A stretch of 64,000 nucleotides of DNA from Gammaproteobacteria bacterium (GTDB taxonomy: Bacteria; Pseudomonadota; Gammaproteobacteria; S012-40), in NCBI GenBank assembly GCA_029881255.1, contig JAOUMY010000013.1, positions 62,001 through 126,000 of the forward strand, given 5' to 3'. The translations under genes and the position numbers were made by a program. Positions 55,537 through 63,900 of this stretch are shown here, one piece after another. Within the stretch, counting starts at the first letter, position 1. Each line of letters starts with the position of its first letter. The notes below the pieces were generated by a model. The model did not search any database and had not been told where the DNA came from. It worked only from the letters and a program-made list of their open reading frames with translations.

Positions 55537-56437
55537 CTACTTGAAACTAATAAACATGGCCGAAGTCCATGCCTTCGCGCCATCTCGCTGGCTACCAATA
55601 AAGTAGACAGGTCGAAAACCATGAGGACCGTTATTGGCGGAGACTTCTATCGTTCCGCTGACTTCGCGCGGCACAGGTTCATCACTCAGACGCTCCAGGG
55701 CGATAAACATCTGCGCGCCGCCGAGCTGTCTTTGCAATGAACCTGCTTCGTTTTCCAATAGTTCTCTGCCGCTAACTTCCCACGTGATTGCCGGGCAATG
55801 CGCAAAGGGATTGCCATCAAGGGGATTACCAACTTTTACATAGCCATCGATCGTGGCTTCGATGCGTATCGTCGCCTGGGCTAGGCGCGTCAATTCATTT
55901 GCAATAATGCCCGTCAAACCACCTTTAGTACCGAAAACCGCGGTTCCCGGTACCCCACCGCCACAACGACCACGATGCTCGTCGCTATTGGCACTAACAC
56001 CGATTTTGTATCCGCGGCGCATGGCGTCTTCATATAGCCAAGGGAAATGTCCCCAGGCAGATTCCACTTCAGCGAGTCTTTCGAGTACAGGGTGATGCCA
56101 GTCGAGATTGCACCGTCGCTGGACTTTGACCTTTACTCAAAGGGCCTGCCTGGTATTCGGCGCTAACATAGTTCGCCGCCGAAGGATCGACTGTTTGAAA
56201 AAGTGCCCAGTCAGAATAAAACTTGAAAGTTGCCTTTAGCCAGGCTCCGTCGGCAATGCCGGAGGCGCCCACCTCATAGTCGAGAACGATTTCCTCCCAA
56301 CTACCCGCCACCAGCCTGTCGACATTACAACTGACCTTACCAAGAAAGGACATACTCTTGGTCTTTTCATACAAACCTTGTGGGGCAATATAATTACCCA
56401 GCTTTTCTTTCAATTCTTCGGGCGACATCTTTTCCAT
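55537..56437 (-). pseudogene. Decayed DUF3604 gene (internal deletion plus frameshift)
   Basis: Two fragments of one DUF3604 protein. The 5' piece (from ATG 56437; YEKTKSMSFLGKVSCNVDRL, VSAEYQAGPLSKGQSPATVQ) matches the family N-terminus. It runs out of frame into the 3' piece, which begins near 56105 with DWHHPVLERLAEVESAWG and continues through SANSDEHRGRCGGGVPGTAVFG, the family C-terminal region. Complete DUF3604 proteins are around 600 residues or more, so roughly half of the gene, the centre, is gone. It follows the ABC permease gene by 12 bp, as if once the last gene of that operon. Confidence 0.85.
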
Positions 56438-56449
56438 CACAAACCTCTT

Positions 56450-57238
56450 CTACGCCAAACGCCAAACTTCGTAGCGCTTTTCTATCTGTCTGAATATCAA
56501 TCGTTCGAACGCGTATGACAAACCGCCGATGAGTGCAATACCCAACAACACCTGTCGCGCATTCCCTATCTCTCCACCCATGGAAACCATCCAGCCTATA
56601 CCTTGCGTCGCACCGACCATTTCGGCGGCGACTAATGAACGCCAGGCCTGGCTGAAACCTATGCGCAAGGCTGCCGTTACAAACGGCAGACTTGCAGGAA
56701 GATAGACATACAGAAACAGCTGGCGCTTTTTCGCGCCCAGGGCGCGCGCCGCTTTAACCTCAGTACCCTGTATCTGTAACACGCCCTCCATGATGGTAAT
56801 GATCATGGGATTCACCGCTGCGATAAAAATTACGATGGTGATAGTGGTATAACCAATACCAAAGATGATTAACATCAAAGGCGCCCACGCCACCGGCGGT
56901 ATCGACATAAACAAACCGTTCAGAGGGACAATAAACTCGCGAAAGGGGCGATAAAAGCCTGCGAGAAAACCACAACACACGGCAACAATGATTGCTGAAC
57001 CGAAACCTCCGGCAACCTCAAGCAAACTCATCCCCAGATGCGGCATCAGCTCACCATTACCCAACCACTCTGCGGCCTCTGCAAAAACATCCCACACCTG
57101 CGGAAGAATGTAAGAAGGAAATTGCGAAGCAGTCAGCATCCAGGCAACTAACAAAGCCGGAATCGACAATAGTGACCACGCAAATGGCTTGCGCTTGCTT
57201 TTTGTTTTTGTTTTTGTTGGTATGACATTACTACTCAT
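56450..57238 (-). CDS. ABC transporter permease, taurine/sulfonate/nitrate type
   Basis: 262-residue inner-membrane permease of the SsuC/TauC/NrtB family, with about six transmembrane helices and the EAA loop (EVKAARALGAKKRQLFLYVYLPAS) that contacts the ATPase. A KTKTKSKRK basic stretch precedes TM1. ATG 57238 is preferred to a GTG four codons upstream. It is the third gene of ATPase, binding protein, permease. Confidence 0.9.
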   Translation of the reverse strand: MSSNVIPTKTKTKSKRKPFAWSLLSIPALLVAWMLTASQFPSYILPQVWDVFAEAAEWLGNGELMPHLGMSLLEVAGGFGSAIIVAVCCGFLAGFYRPFREFIVPLNGLFMSIPPVAWAPLMLIIFGIGYTTITIVIFIAAVNPMIITIMEGVLQIQGTEVKAARALGAKKRQLFLYVYLPASLPFVTAALRIGFSQAWRSLVAAEMVGATQGIGWMVSMGGEIGNARQVLLGIALIGGLSYAFERLIFRQIEKRYEVWRLA

Positions 57239-57280
57239 AACAGTTACCACCCCAAAACATCTGAAACCTCAATCCTGAAA

Positions 57281-58276
57281 CTACAGCCCTGCTTCCATCG
57301 TTGTCGCGTCACTCATAACACTGGCATCGACCAATTGCTTAGGTGTGAGTTCACCTTTGATGTAGCCGAGCTTGTATGAGTAGGTCATCAACTGTTGAAT
57401 GAAATCCGAATCAGATTTCTTGATACTGGAGTCCCAGCCTATACGTTTGCGTGCCTGAGCAACGACTGCTGTACCGGGGTATTTCTTGCCGTCTGGGCCT
57501 TCAACGGTTTCCATTTTGAATGCTTCGGCAATAATGTCATTGCCCGCATCAGGCGCTGAATTGAGGAATTCGATAGCTTTGTTGTGCGCGCGCAATACTT
57601 TGGTAATTGCTGCGCGTTTTTCCTTCAAGACTTCGGGTGGCGCCATGACGACATACCAGGGATAACCCGGCACGGCCTCGTTCATATCGAAGATCACTTT
57701 GGTCGTGCCACGCAATTCATATTGACTGGTAAACGGCTCCCAGATGAACGCGGCATCGACTACACCGTTTTCAACAGAAGGGCCCATGTTACCCGGTGGC
57801 ATTGGGATAACACGGACGTCCTTGTCCGCTTCCAGCCCCGCAGCTTCACCTAAAACATAACCCCTCAACAACACATCCATACCGCTGCCTTTTTTCACGC
57901 CAGCGATCTTCTTTCCTCTCAAATCTTTGAGTGAAGTGATTCCAGAATCTTTGCGCACGATTACCGCAGCCTGACCATAATTTACCTTGGCAAGAATCTG
58001 ACTTTTCAGTCCGCGTGAGTACCAGTGATACACAGGAGGAGCACCGATGTAGGCCATATCAAGCTGGCCAGCTGCCAGCGCCTGATGCAAAATCGGCCCA
58101 CTAGTGAATGACGTAATTTCAACTTCCACACCTTCTTTTGCAAACAATCCCTGCTTGTCTGCAATAACGACTGGGGCATTAGCCATCGCATATACCCAGC
58201 CTATTCTTACCTTTTCCTCCGCTGAAACCGTCGCCGATAACAACAGAACTAACACTGCGATTGATGCTCGTAACAT
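57281..58276 (-). CDS. ABC transporter substrate-binding protein, TauA/SsuA type
   Basis: 331-residue periplasmic binding protein. It has a Sec signal (MLRASIAVLVLLLSATVSA) and type 2 binding fold motifs: ANAPVVIADKQGLFAKEGVEVE, AYIGAPPVYHWYSRG, LRGKKIAGVKKGSGMDVLLR, AFIWEPFTSQY. The family carries taurine, sulfonates, nitrate or related small anions; the ligand cannot be read here. ATG 58276 lies at good spacing after AAGGAGGA. Confidence 0.9.
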   Translation of the reverse strand: MLRASIAVLVLLLSATVSAEEKVRIGWVYAMANAPVVIADKQGLFAKEGVEVEITSFTSGPILHQALAAGQLDMAYIGAPPVYHWYSRGLKSQILAKVNYGQAAVIVRKDSGITSLKDLRGKKIAGVKKGSGMDVLLRGYVLGEAAGLEADKDVRVIPMPPGNMGPSVENGVVDAAFIWEPFTSQYELRGTTKVIFDMNEAVPGYPWYVVMAPPEVLKEKRAAITKVLRAHNKAIEFLNSAPDAGNDIIAEAFKMETVEGPDGKKYPGTAVVAQARKRIGWDSSIKKSDSDFIQQLMTYSYKLGYIKGELTPKQLVDASVMSDATTMEAGL

Positions 58277-58311
58277 CCACACTCCTCCTTGTTAATAAAT
58301 ACCAGATGCAG

Positions 58312-59181
58312 CTATACGGTCTCTGCCGACAGCTGCGCCTCTTCTTCCCTTTCACGTGATGTTTTAGCCCGTGCAACTTCAGGCAATTTTGTCTCGACAC
58401 CCAGAGTAACTGCCGAGATATCCGCGATAAGCTCTTTTTTGTATTCCCAAAACAACTCGCTGGTTCGCGTTTCCGGGCCGCTACGTGGTCGTGGCAACTC
58501 ATTACGCAATTCGCGATAAATACCAAAAGGTGGTTTGTTCAAGACGATGATGCGGTCAGACAAATAGATTGATTCATCAATATCGTGAGTGATAAACACA
58601 ACTGTCTGGCCCAATTTATCCCACAGACGTAGCAATTCATCGTTCATGGTTTCGCGCGTAATCGCATCGAGCGCAGCGAAGGGTTCATCCATTAAAAGTA
58701 AGTGGGGTTCCAGCACCAGAGTCCTCGCCAGAGACACCCTTTGCTGCATGCCGCCAGATAATCTGGAAGGCAGGTAATCTTCAAAGCCAGAAAGCCCGAC
58801 CATATCAAGATAGGTTCGCGCCTTATCGCGTCGGGCTTTGGCGGGCATTTCGTTATACATGCGCAAACCAAATTCGACGTTTTCAATCGCTGTCAGCCAG
58901 GGAAATAACGTAGCGGTCTGGAACACATAACCGAAATGCGGATCCTCCGGCGCGATTTCTCTGCCGCGCAATAAGACACCGCCATCATCGGGCTTGTAAA
59001 ACCCGGACAACAGATTCAATAAGGTAGTTTTTCCGCACCCCGAAGGTCCAAGTATCGCAACAAACTCCCCCGCAGGGATTTCGATATTTAAACCTTTATA
59101 AATACTTAGTTCTTCGTTATAGGAAAAATACAAATCCTTGATGGCGAGCTTATCGCCACCAATACGACCAACATCTCGCAC
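58312..59181 (-). CDS. ABC transporter ATP-binding protein, TauB/SsuB type
   Basis: 289-residue ATPase with Walker A GPSGCGKTT, Q-loop VFQTATLFPW, signature LSGGMQQR, Walker B LLLMDEPFAALD and H-loop ITHDIDES. It extends some 40 residues beyond the usual ATPase end, with a charged tail. The start is GTG at 59181, nine bases after GGAGG. It heads the three-gene transporter operon; no regulator is adjacent. Confidence 0.92.
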   Translation of the reverse strand: MRDVGRIGGDKLAIKDLYFSYNEELSIYKGLNIEIPAGEFVAILGPSGCGKTTLLNLLSGFYKPDDGGVLLRGREIAPEDPHFGYVFQTATLFPWLTAIENVEFGLRMYNEMPAKARRDKARTYLDMVGLSGFEDYLPSRLSGGMQQRVSLARTLVLEPHLLLMDEPFAALDAITRETMNDELLRLWDKLGQTVVFITHDIDESIYLSDRIIVLNKPPFGIYRELRNELPRPRSGPETRTSELFWEYKKELIADISAVTLGVETKLPEVARAKTSREREEEAQLSAETV

Positions 59182-59425
59182 CGCTACAGACCTCCGCTAA
59201 AACGAAAACATCCGTAACACAGGTGATAATGTGATACTGCGTGTAATATCAGGTAAATCGGGCGAATAAAAAAGAAGAGTGTTGCGGCCCATCCATACGT
59301 AAAAAAATACACATCCCGTGTAACGCAGTAGACAAGCTAAACACTTCAGCGGAGGGTGTCAACAAGAAATCATTTCTTTGCCTATCAGAATTCTGTATTA
59401 GAACCCCGACACAAAAAACCGACAT

Positions 59426-59869
59426 TTACATTTTTTTAATTATAGTTTTTAGCATCTCTCTCAACTGCTCACGAACATAAAAGTCGTTTTCATGCCGTAC
59501 GAGATAGTTTAGCCGTTGATACAAACCTGAAAACTGGAGATCGTCGGCAGACATTAATGCAAGACCCGCCGCCGCATAGCGACGAACGTCTACACAATCA
59601 TCATAGAGAGCCTGCATCAACACAAAGACGGGGGATTCGCTACGACTACGTATTTCTGCAAGCGTTGCTATCGCGCGCGTTCTCACCTTGTCATCGGCGC
59701 TAAAACACAAGGGCACTATTTCTGGTAATGCCGGCGTGGCTTTTTCACCCAGGCGGGATAATTCAGTCAACACATCACACAGTAAAGTTGGATATTCCGG
59801 GTCGAGACATTCACAAAGTTGCATAACATCTTCATTTATACGCCGTGCATGCAGTGACTGCTCCGTCAT
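59426..59869 (-). CDS. HEAT-repeat-like protein
   Basis: 147-residue helical protein with HEAT-like repeats (VLTELSRLGEKATPALPEIVPL; VRTRAIATLAEIRSRSESPVFVLMQAL; DVRRYAAAGLALM). It probably mediates a protein contact; no enzymatic motif is seen. ATG 59869 follows GGGAG. Confidence 0.75.
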   Translation of the reverse strand: MTEQSLHARRINEDVMQLCECLDPEYPTLLCDVLTELSRLGEKATPALPEIVPLCFSADDKVRTRAIATLAEIRSRSESPVFVLMQALYDDCVDVRRYAAAGLALMSADDLQFSGLYQRLNYLVRHENDFYVREQLREMLKTIIKKM

Positions 59870-59981
59870 ATGTCTCTCCCAATCCTGGATGTCTACGATA
59901 TAGCAAAGAGTTTACGAAGTATAGACAACAACGAAAGTGAATAAAGTCACACAGAAAATCGACAGGGCGGGCAAAGATCCA

Positions 59982-60482
59982 CTAATTATTTTTCGCGGGC
60001 TTCTTTTTCTTAACTCTAATATATAAAACCTTCATCACTTCGGCGACAACATCACCTTCTTCATCGCAAACATTGGCGGGCTTTTCGAATACGTACTTTC
60101 CGTCTTCATCCACTTTTTGCTTGATCGCCCGTATCTCCTCTTCCGAAAAGCGAAACTGCACCTTTACCGTACCACGTCCCGGCTTTTTGAAATCAATACG
60201 CGCACCTTTGTCCCACACAATGTAATCGCTACCGAGAATATTGATCAACATCATCATATAGAATGGGTCCGTCATGGCGTACATCGAACCGCCGAAGTGA
60301 GTACCCACATAGTTTCGGTTATACCAGCGCAGCTTCATGTGCACTTCCATAAAACGATAATCAGGTGCCACTTTAACGATACGGATACCCGCACCTCGAA
60401 AGGGACGCCAGTGATTACCCACAAACTTCAACAAGCCTACAGGCAATTTGTTCGCATTTCGTCTCAACCATTGCGCCAGCAT
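59982..60482 (-). CDS. DUF4442 hotdog-fold protein, possible thioesterase
   Basis: 166-residue protein of the DUF4442/hotdog type (WYNRNYVGTHFGGSMYAMTDPFYMMML). Members are related to PaaI-like acyl-CoA thioesterases, but the usual catalytic residues are not certain here. The C-terminus is lysine-rich. It is 19 bp upstream-to-downstream of the SRAP gene on the same strand. Confidence 0.8.
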   Translation of the reverse strand: MLAQWLRRNANKLPVGLLKFVGNHWRPFRGAGIRIVKVAPDYRFMEVHMKLRWYNRNYVGTHFGGSMYAMTDPFYMMMLINILGSDYIVWDKGARIDFKKPGRGTVKVQFRFSEEEIRAIKQKVDEDGKYVFEKPANVCDEEGDVVAEVMKVLYIRVKKKKPAKNN

Positions 60483-60501
60483 ATTCTCACGCCCTTCTGT
60501 C

Positions 60502-61158
60502 TTATTTACTCTGTTTCACAATTTTCAATTGCTCAGCATCGATGGCCACCGCTTCCAATAAATCATCAGGCGCAGGCTTTAACAAATCCTCTACCTGTTT
60601 TCCGATCTGAATAGCCGGATCCAACCAACGATTGGCCTGATCGAAGGGAATGATGACGGGCATCCGGTCATGTAATGGCTTGAGCACAGCATTGGCTTCG
60701 GTAGTTATGATGGTGCAGGAATCAATGATTTCATCATCCTTCTCCCAGCTCTCCCACAGTGCCGCAAGAAACAACGGTTGGCCATCACGGCGACGGATTT
60801 CGAATGGCTGTTTCTTCTTCTGCCCTTCCACGGTTTTCCATTCAAAGAAATCATCGGCGGGAACAATGCAACGACGATAACGATAAGCGGCACGAAAAGA
60901 AGGCTTTTCCGACAACGTTTCTGCACGGGCATTAAAGAGTTTGTATCCGATTTTTTTGTCTTTTGACCAGAACGGCACCAGCCCCCACTGAAAAACTCGC
61001 CAGTGGTTTTCGCCATGATGAGGCTGCTGTATGGCATAGACGTATTGGGAAGGAGCCACATTATAACGAGATCCCAGAAACTCCGGGGGACTACCAAAAA
61101 TCTGCATTATTTTAACGGCCTTCTCTGCCGCAGCAGTTTGCGAAAGTCTTCCGCACAC
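60502..61158 (-). CDS. SRAP-domain abasic-site shielding protein (YedK/HMCES)
   Basis: 218-residue SRAP protein that crosslinks through its Cys2 to abasic sites in single-stranded DNA. The start is GTG and the N-terminus is MCGRLSQT, so Met removal exposes Cys2. SRYNVAPSQ, FNARAETLSEKPSFR, RRCIVPADDFFEWK and PLHDRMPVI are the family's active-site segments. It lies in a run of minus-strand genes that includes a DNA alkylation-repair protein. Confidence 0.95.
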   Translation of the reverse strand: MCGRLSQTAAAEKAVKIMQIFGSPPEFLGSRYNVAPSQYVYAIQQPHHGENHWRVFQWGLVPFWSKDKKIGYKLFNARAETLSEKPSFRAAYRYRRCIVPADDFFEWKTVEGQKKKQPFEIRRRDGQPLFLAALWESWEKDDEIIDSCTIITTEANAVLKPLHDRMPVIIPFDQANRWLDPAIQIGKQVEDLLKPAPDDLLEAVAIDAEQLKIVKQSK

Positions 61159-61194
61159 AATATGGACTCCATATATTAATAGTATGAAAGACTA

Positions 61195-61578
61195 TCACAT
61201 TTGCTTTTTGACAGGTCCACCCTGCAGTCGAGCATGCAGCCATGCATAGGCTTCGTCGCGGACGTCGAAAAAGGCCAGCTTGAGAAATTTTGGCCAAAAA
61301 CGCTGGATGATCATTTGCGACTGCCGACCATTATTGACGATGGCGACAACCTCTATGACTTTATTGTGTCGCAAGGCGGGGAATGCACTGAAATCCATGG
61401 CGTAGGAATTCTTTCTATTCACCATGAAACCACGCGGCTTGCTCGGCAGATCAGCAAGCAAGTGCATCATCTCACTCAGTGTCTGTCCAGAAACCGTCGC
61501 GCCCTCGTCCACAATACCCTCTACGATGCCATCCTCGTGATCAAAGAGCGCAATCGGTCCCAGCCGAAATTCCTTCAT
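61195..61578 (-). CDS. STAS/SpoIIAA-like small protein
   Basis: 127-residue protein with alternating strands and helices (VVAIVNNGRQSQMIIQRF; LAFFDVRDEAYAWLHARL). The C-terminal FDVRDEAYAWL is typical of SpoIIAA-like STAS/SEC14 proteins in bacteria. Function unknown. ATG 61578 follows GAGG. Confidence 0.65.
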   Translation of the reverse strand: MKEFRLGPIALFDHEDGIVEGIVDEGATVSGQTLSEMMHLLADLPSKPRGFMVNRKNSYAMDFSAFPALRHNKVIEVVAIVNNGRQSQMIIQRFWPKFLKLAFFDVRDEAYAWLHARLQGGPVKKQM

Positions 61579-61732
61579 TTATGGCCTCATACAAATGTAC
61601 TACCTTATCGACCATATTTTGCGTTTCCTCAAGTTTTTCAAGACGGCAACGTCTACCTACCCCTGTTTTAAAGTGGTATTACAGCGCAAATTCGGCCACT
61701 CAAAAACGAATTGTGCAAGGTCTCCCGTGGGC

Positions 61733-61933
61733 TTAAAAAAATACCACCTCGCCGTCAGGCACTACCGTAACTTGATAGTCGTGATGGTTATAGCGTAGGC
61801 TTCCGCTTTTACCACGTATAGCTTCTTCATTCTGGTACATGAGAAACGCACGCACATCCAGATCCGCAGTCTTCTTGTTACGAAAGCGTACTTTTTTCAA
61901 TAAGCAGTCGGAACAATAGCCGACGTATGGCAA
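61733..61933 (-). CDS. Small hypothetical protein
   Basis: 66-residue frame starting at TTG after GGGA, containing YCSDCLLKKVRFRNKK and a beta-rich end (GSLRYNHHDYQVTVVPDGEVVFF). The composition looks coding, but start and family are uncertain. Confidence 0.45.
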   Translation of the reverse strand: MPYVGYCSDCLLKKVRFRNKKTADLDVRAFLMYQNEEAIRGKSGSLRYNHHDYQVTVVPDGEVVFF

Positions 61934-61976
61934 AAGATTCCCACTTTTCAGTTTAGGTCAAATTTATAGATGCGTG

Positions 61977-62813
61977 TTATTTCGCAGCGGTCCTGATGCG
62001 TATCGCTTTCCTGTCGCCCTTCTTTGCCGGATATCGCAGCCCATGTCTAATTACCCATTTGACTTCCCTGCTCGGATTCTCCAGCCATTTTTCGAAAATT
62101 CCGTAAACCAGTTCAGGGTGATCTTTCACGATATCACCAAAGTGATTGGCAACACTGCGTCGCACATACAGACATGAATCAATTTTCAGTTTTTCCAGTA
62201 TCGGCAAGACTGGCCCAGGATTTTCAATAAATGCTGGAATACGTGGCGCCCATGGCAATCTCGGACGCGTCCCCTCCGAACACAATCGGCGCACATGAGG
62301 ATCGGGATCACTTGTCCACTCCAATAAAGTACCCAAGGTGCGTGCCTGCTGCTGAATCAGAAATGGGCGAATAGAAAACTCTGAAGTGTTGCGCTTCGTC
62401 AATTCATACTGTGCCCGCATCGAAACGGCAAAGGGATCTTCACCCTCGTTGTGTTTGGCATCCAAACCAAATTCCGACACAAAACAACCATGCGTGTGAT
62501 AGAAGAAAACCGCCAAACCCAAGCCTTCGGTTTCCCCATTCGGCGGAGTTAAAGAAGACAAAAGAATGTCGATCGCCGTTGCATATTTTTGCGGCAAGTA
62601 CGAGCGTAGCGCCTTAGCGATATGTGTTCCACGTTCGAGAAATTCCAGCGCATCCAAACCCGACAATGCAGCGTCTTGAAATTCTTTTGCCTTGAAAGCT
62701 GGATAGACGAATGCGAGATTATTGGCCAAATACCGAACCGCTTCCGGGCCCAATACGTTTTTTAACGGGAAGCCTTTTTGAATAACTTTGGGTGCGTCTG
62801 GAATGCGTAGCAT
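61977..62813 (-). CDS. DNA alkylation repair protein-like HEAT protein
   Basis: 278-residue helical-repeat protein similar to AlkC/AlkD-type DNA alkylation repair proteins. These flip out and excise alkylated bases with a HEAT-like solenoid. Typical segments are KVIQKGFPLKNVLGPEAVRYLANNLAF near the start, EWTSDPDPHVRRLCSEGTRPRLPWA in the middle and DSCLYVRRSVANHFGDIVKDHPELV. The open frame extends to 62924, but the family fit starts about MLRIPDAPK (ATG 62813); ATG 62879 is also possible. Confidence 0.8.
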   Translation of the reverse strand: MLRIPDAPKVIQKGFPLKNVLGPEAVRYLANNLAFVYPAFKAKEFQDAALSGLDALEFLERGTHIAKALRSYLPQKYATAIDILLSSLTPPNGETEGLGLAVFFYHTHGCFVSEFGLDAKHNEGEDPFAVSMRAQYELTKRNTSEFSIRPFLIQQQARTLGTLLEWTSDPDPHVRRLCSEGTRPRLPWAPRIPAFIENPGPVLPILEKLKIDSCLYVRRSVANHFGDIVKDHPELVYGIFEKWLENPSREVKWVIRHGLRYPAKKGDRKAIRIRTAAK

Positions 62814-63075
62814 AGTCTCAATAAAAAATGGATGCGCCAGGTACAGACTTGTATTAAAACACAGAGCCTCCCGTTCCATACACTCAGATTGCGTTCCTCG
62901 CTTTTCATCGCGTCGCGATCCCAAACGGCCTAGAACCCTCTCAAAATACGCCCTCTTACACCCGGGCCACTTTTCACGCCAGCAGTGGTAATGTTTTTCC
63001 TTGAAAAATCACCCATATTTCTATTAAATCAATGAGGTATTAGCGCGGCCTGGAAAGATAGGTAGCCTCGCCCGG

Positions 63076-63098
63076 AAAAATAGGAGGAAAAACCTCCT
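63076..63098 (-). terminator. Rho-independent terminator on the minus strand
   Basis: AGGAGG and CCTCCT (63082-63098) form a stem with a 5-nt loop; read on the minus strand it is followed by ATTTTT. It would stop transcription entering from the right, where the cassette gene lies on the opposite strand. Confidence 0.5.
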
Positions 63099-63169
63099 GT
63101 CGTGATTTGAGGTGTTCTATAAGCGGGGCACATTAAATTCGGATAAACAGTAAGTTGCTCGCGAATTAT

Positions 63170-63188
63170 GATATCTGATCGAGATATC
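63170..63188. promoter_or_regulatory. 19-bp near-perfect palindrome, possible operator
   Basis: GATATC-TGATCGA-GATATC, with two self-complementary GATATC arms around a GATC core, about 50 bp upstream of the cassette gene and 26 bp before the cassette boundary. A dimeric regulator or a recombinase could bind it. Confidence 0.35.
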
Positions 63189-63214
63189 TTAAGAAGGGGC
63201 TACTGATAAAAATG

Positions 63215-63845
63215 TTAGCTTTATAAGACACAAAACATATGCACAAGAATCAACTCAATGTCGAAACCCCAATAGGCACGTTACTATTTCACGTAACTGC
63301 TGGTGAAGGTGATATTGAAAAGGCTCATATATCAGAATGCACTATAGAACCCAAAATCCCAGATGGAATGAGTGTTAAAGGCTGTAAAGCTGTGCTTTTA
63401 AGAAATACGTCAATAACTCCTCTCAAGAATGTAGTTTTTTCTTGTTCTTGGCATGGGTTGAAGGCAACGGGCTATGGGAACTCTGGCGAGGGTCTAGATG
63501 CTTGGGAATGGGAACATAATAAAACACTGGTTATGATCGGAACCGAAGATGATGAGTATCTAGGTTCAAGAGTAAAGCTGAAAAAAACCTCTTCAACCTA
63601 TTACCCAATAACAATGGAAGACAACAGTATAAAAATACATGTTAGTGAGTATCCTGAAAATAAAGAACTATCACTTCATTTCATTATTTCATGGAATTCA
63701 GTCCCAGAAGAAGTTGATAGTTCTTGTTGGTACGCAGTTGATGTTCCACATGAGAGGGTGCTGGAAGAATGCAACTAAAAGCTAACAAGGCGCTCGTTCG
63801 GACGCAAACTACGCTGCGCTTCGTTTGCGCCGCACAGCTTCAACG
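63215..63845 (+). mobile_element. Integron-type gene cassette
   Basis: The left edge GTTAGCTTT (63214-63222) is the exact reverse complement of AAAGCTAAC at the 5' end of the attC site (63778-63786). That is expected when the two were joined in the circular cassette. The right edge is GTTGAAC (63845-63851), a GTTRRRY core. Between them lies one short gene starting 24 bp after the left edge and ending right at attC, the classic compact cassette plan. No integrase is in the window. Confidence 0.8.
63239..63778 (+). CDS. Cassette-borne hypothetical protein
   Basis: 179 residues, family unknown. Beta-rich (KAVLLRNTSITPLKNVVFSC; LSLHFIISWNSVPEEV) with no signal peptide or membrane segment. Clearly AT-richer than the neighbouring chromosome, a sign of transfer. 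There is no strong ribosome site before the ATG, which is common for cassette genes. Cassette genes in environmental integrons often encode toxins, antitoxins or enzymes; nothing here allows a choice. Confidence 0.75.
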   Translation: MHKNQLNVETPIGTLLFHVTAGEGDIEKAHISECTIEPKIPDGMSVKGCKAVLLRNTSITPLKNVVFSCSWHGLKATGYGNSGEGLDAWEWEHNKTLVMIGTEDDEYLGSRVKLKKTSSTYYPITMEDNSIKIHVSEYPENKELSLHFIISWNSVPEEVDSSCWYAVDVPHERVLEECN

Positions 63846-63851
63846 TTGAAC
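63781..63851 (+). repeat. attC recombination site (59-be)
   Basis: GCTAAC followed by AAGGCGC, an imperfect palindrome whose core pairs GGACGCAAAC with GTTTGCGCC with one unpaired A, and a final GTTGAAC. The unpaired base in an otherwise matched stem is how integron integrases tell the bottom strand. The TAACAAGGCGC motif is common in environmental cassette arrays. Confidence 0.8.
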
Positions 63852-63900
63852 GTATCCGCTGCGCGGAGGAATAAAATGTCAAGAAAAGGAAAACAAGAAA

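Larger units (their letters stand above)
62814..63214. other. Intergenic region between the chromosomal block and the cassette
   Basis: About 400 bp with no supported gene apart from a possible longer 5' end of the alkylation-repair gene. It contains the minus-strand terminator at 63076-63098, the palindrome at 63170-63188 and the left cassette boundary GTTAGC. No attI site or integrase gene is visible. Confidence 0.55.
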
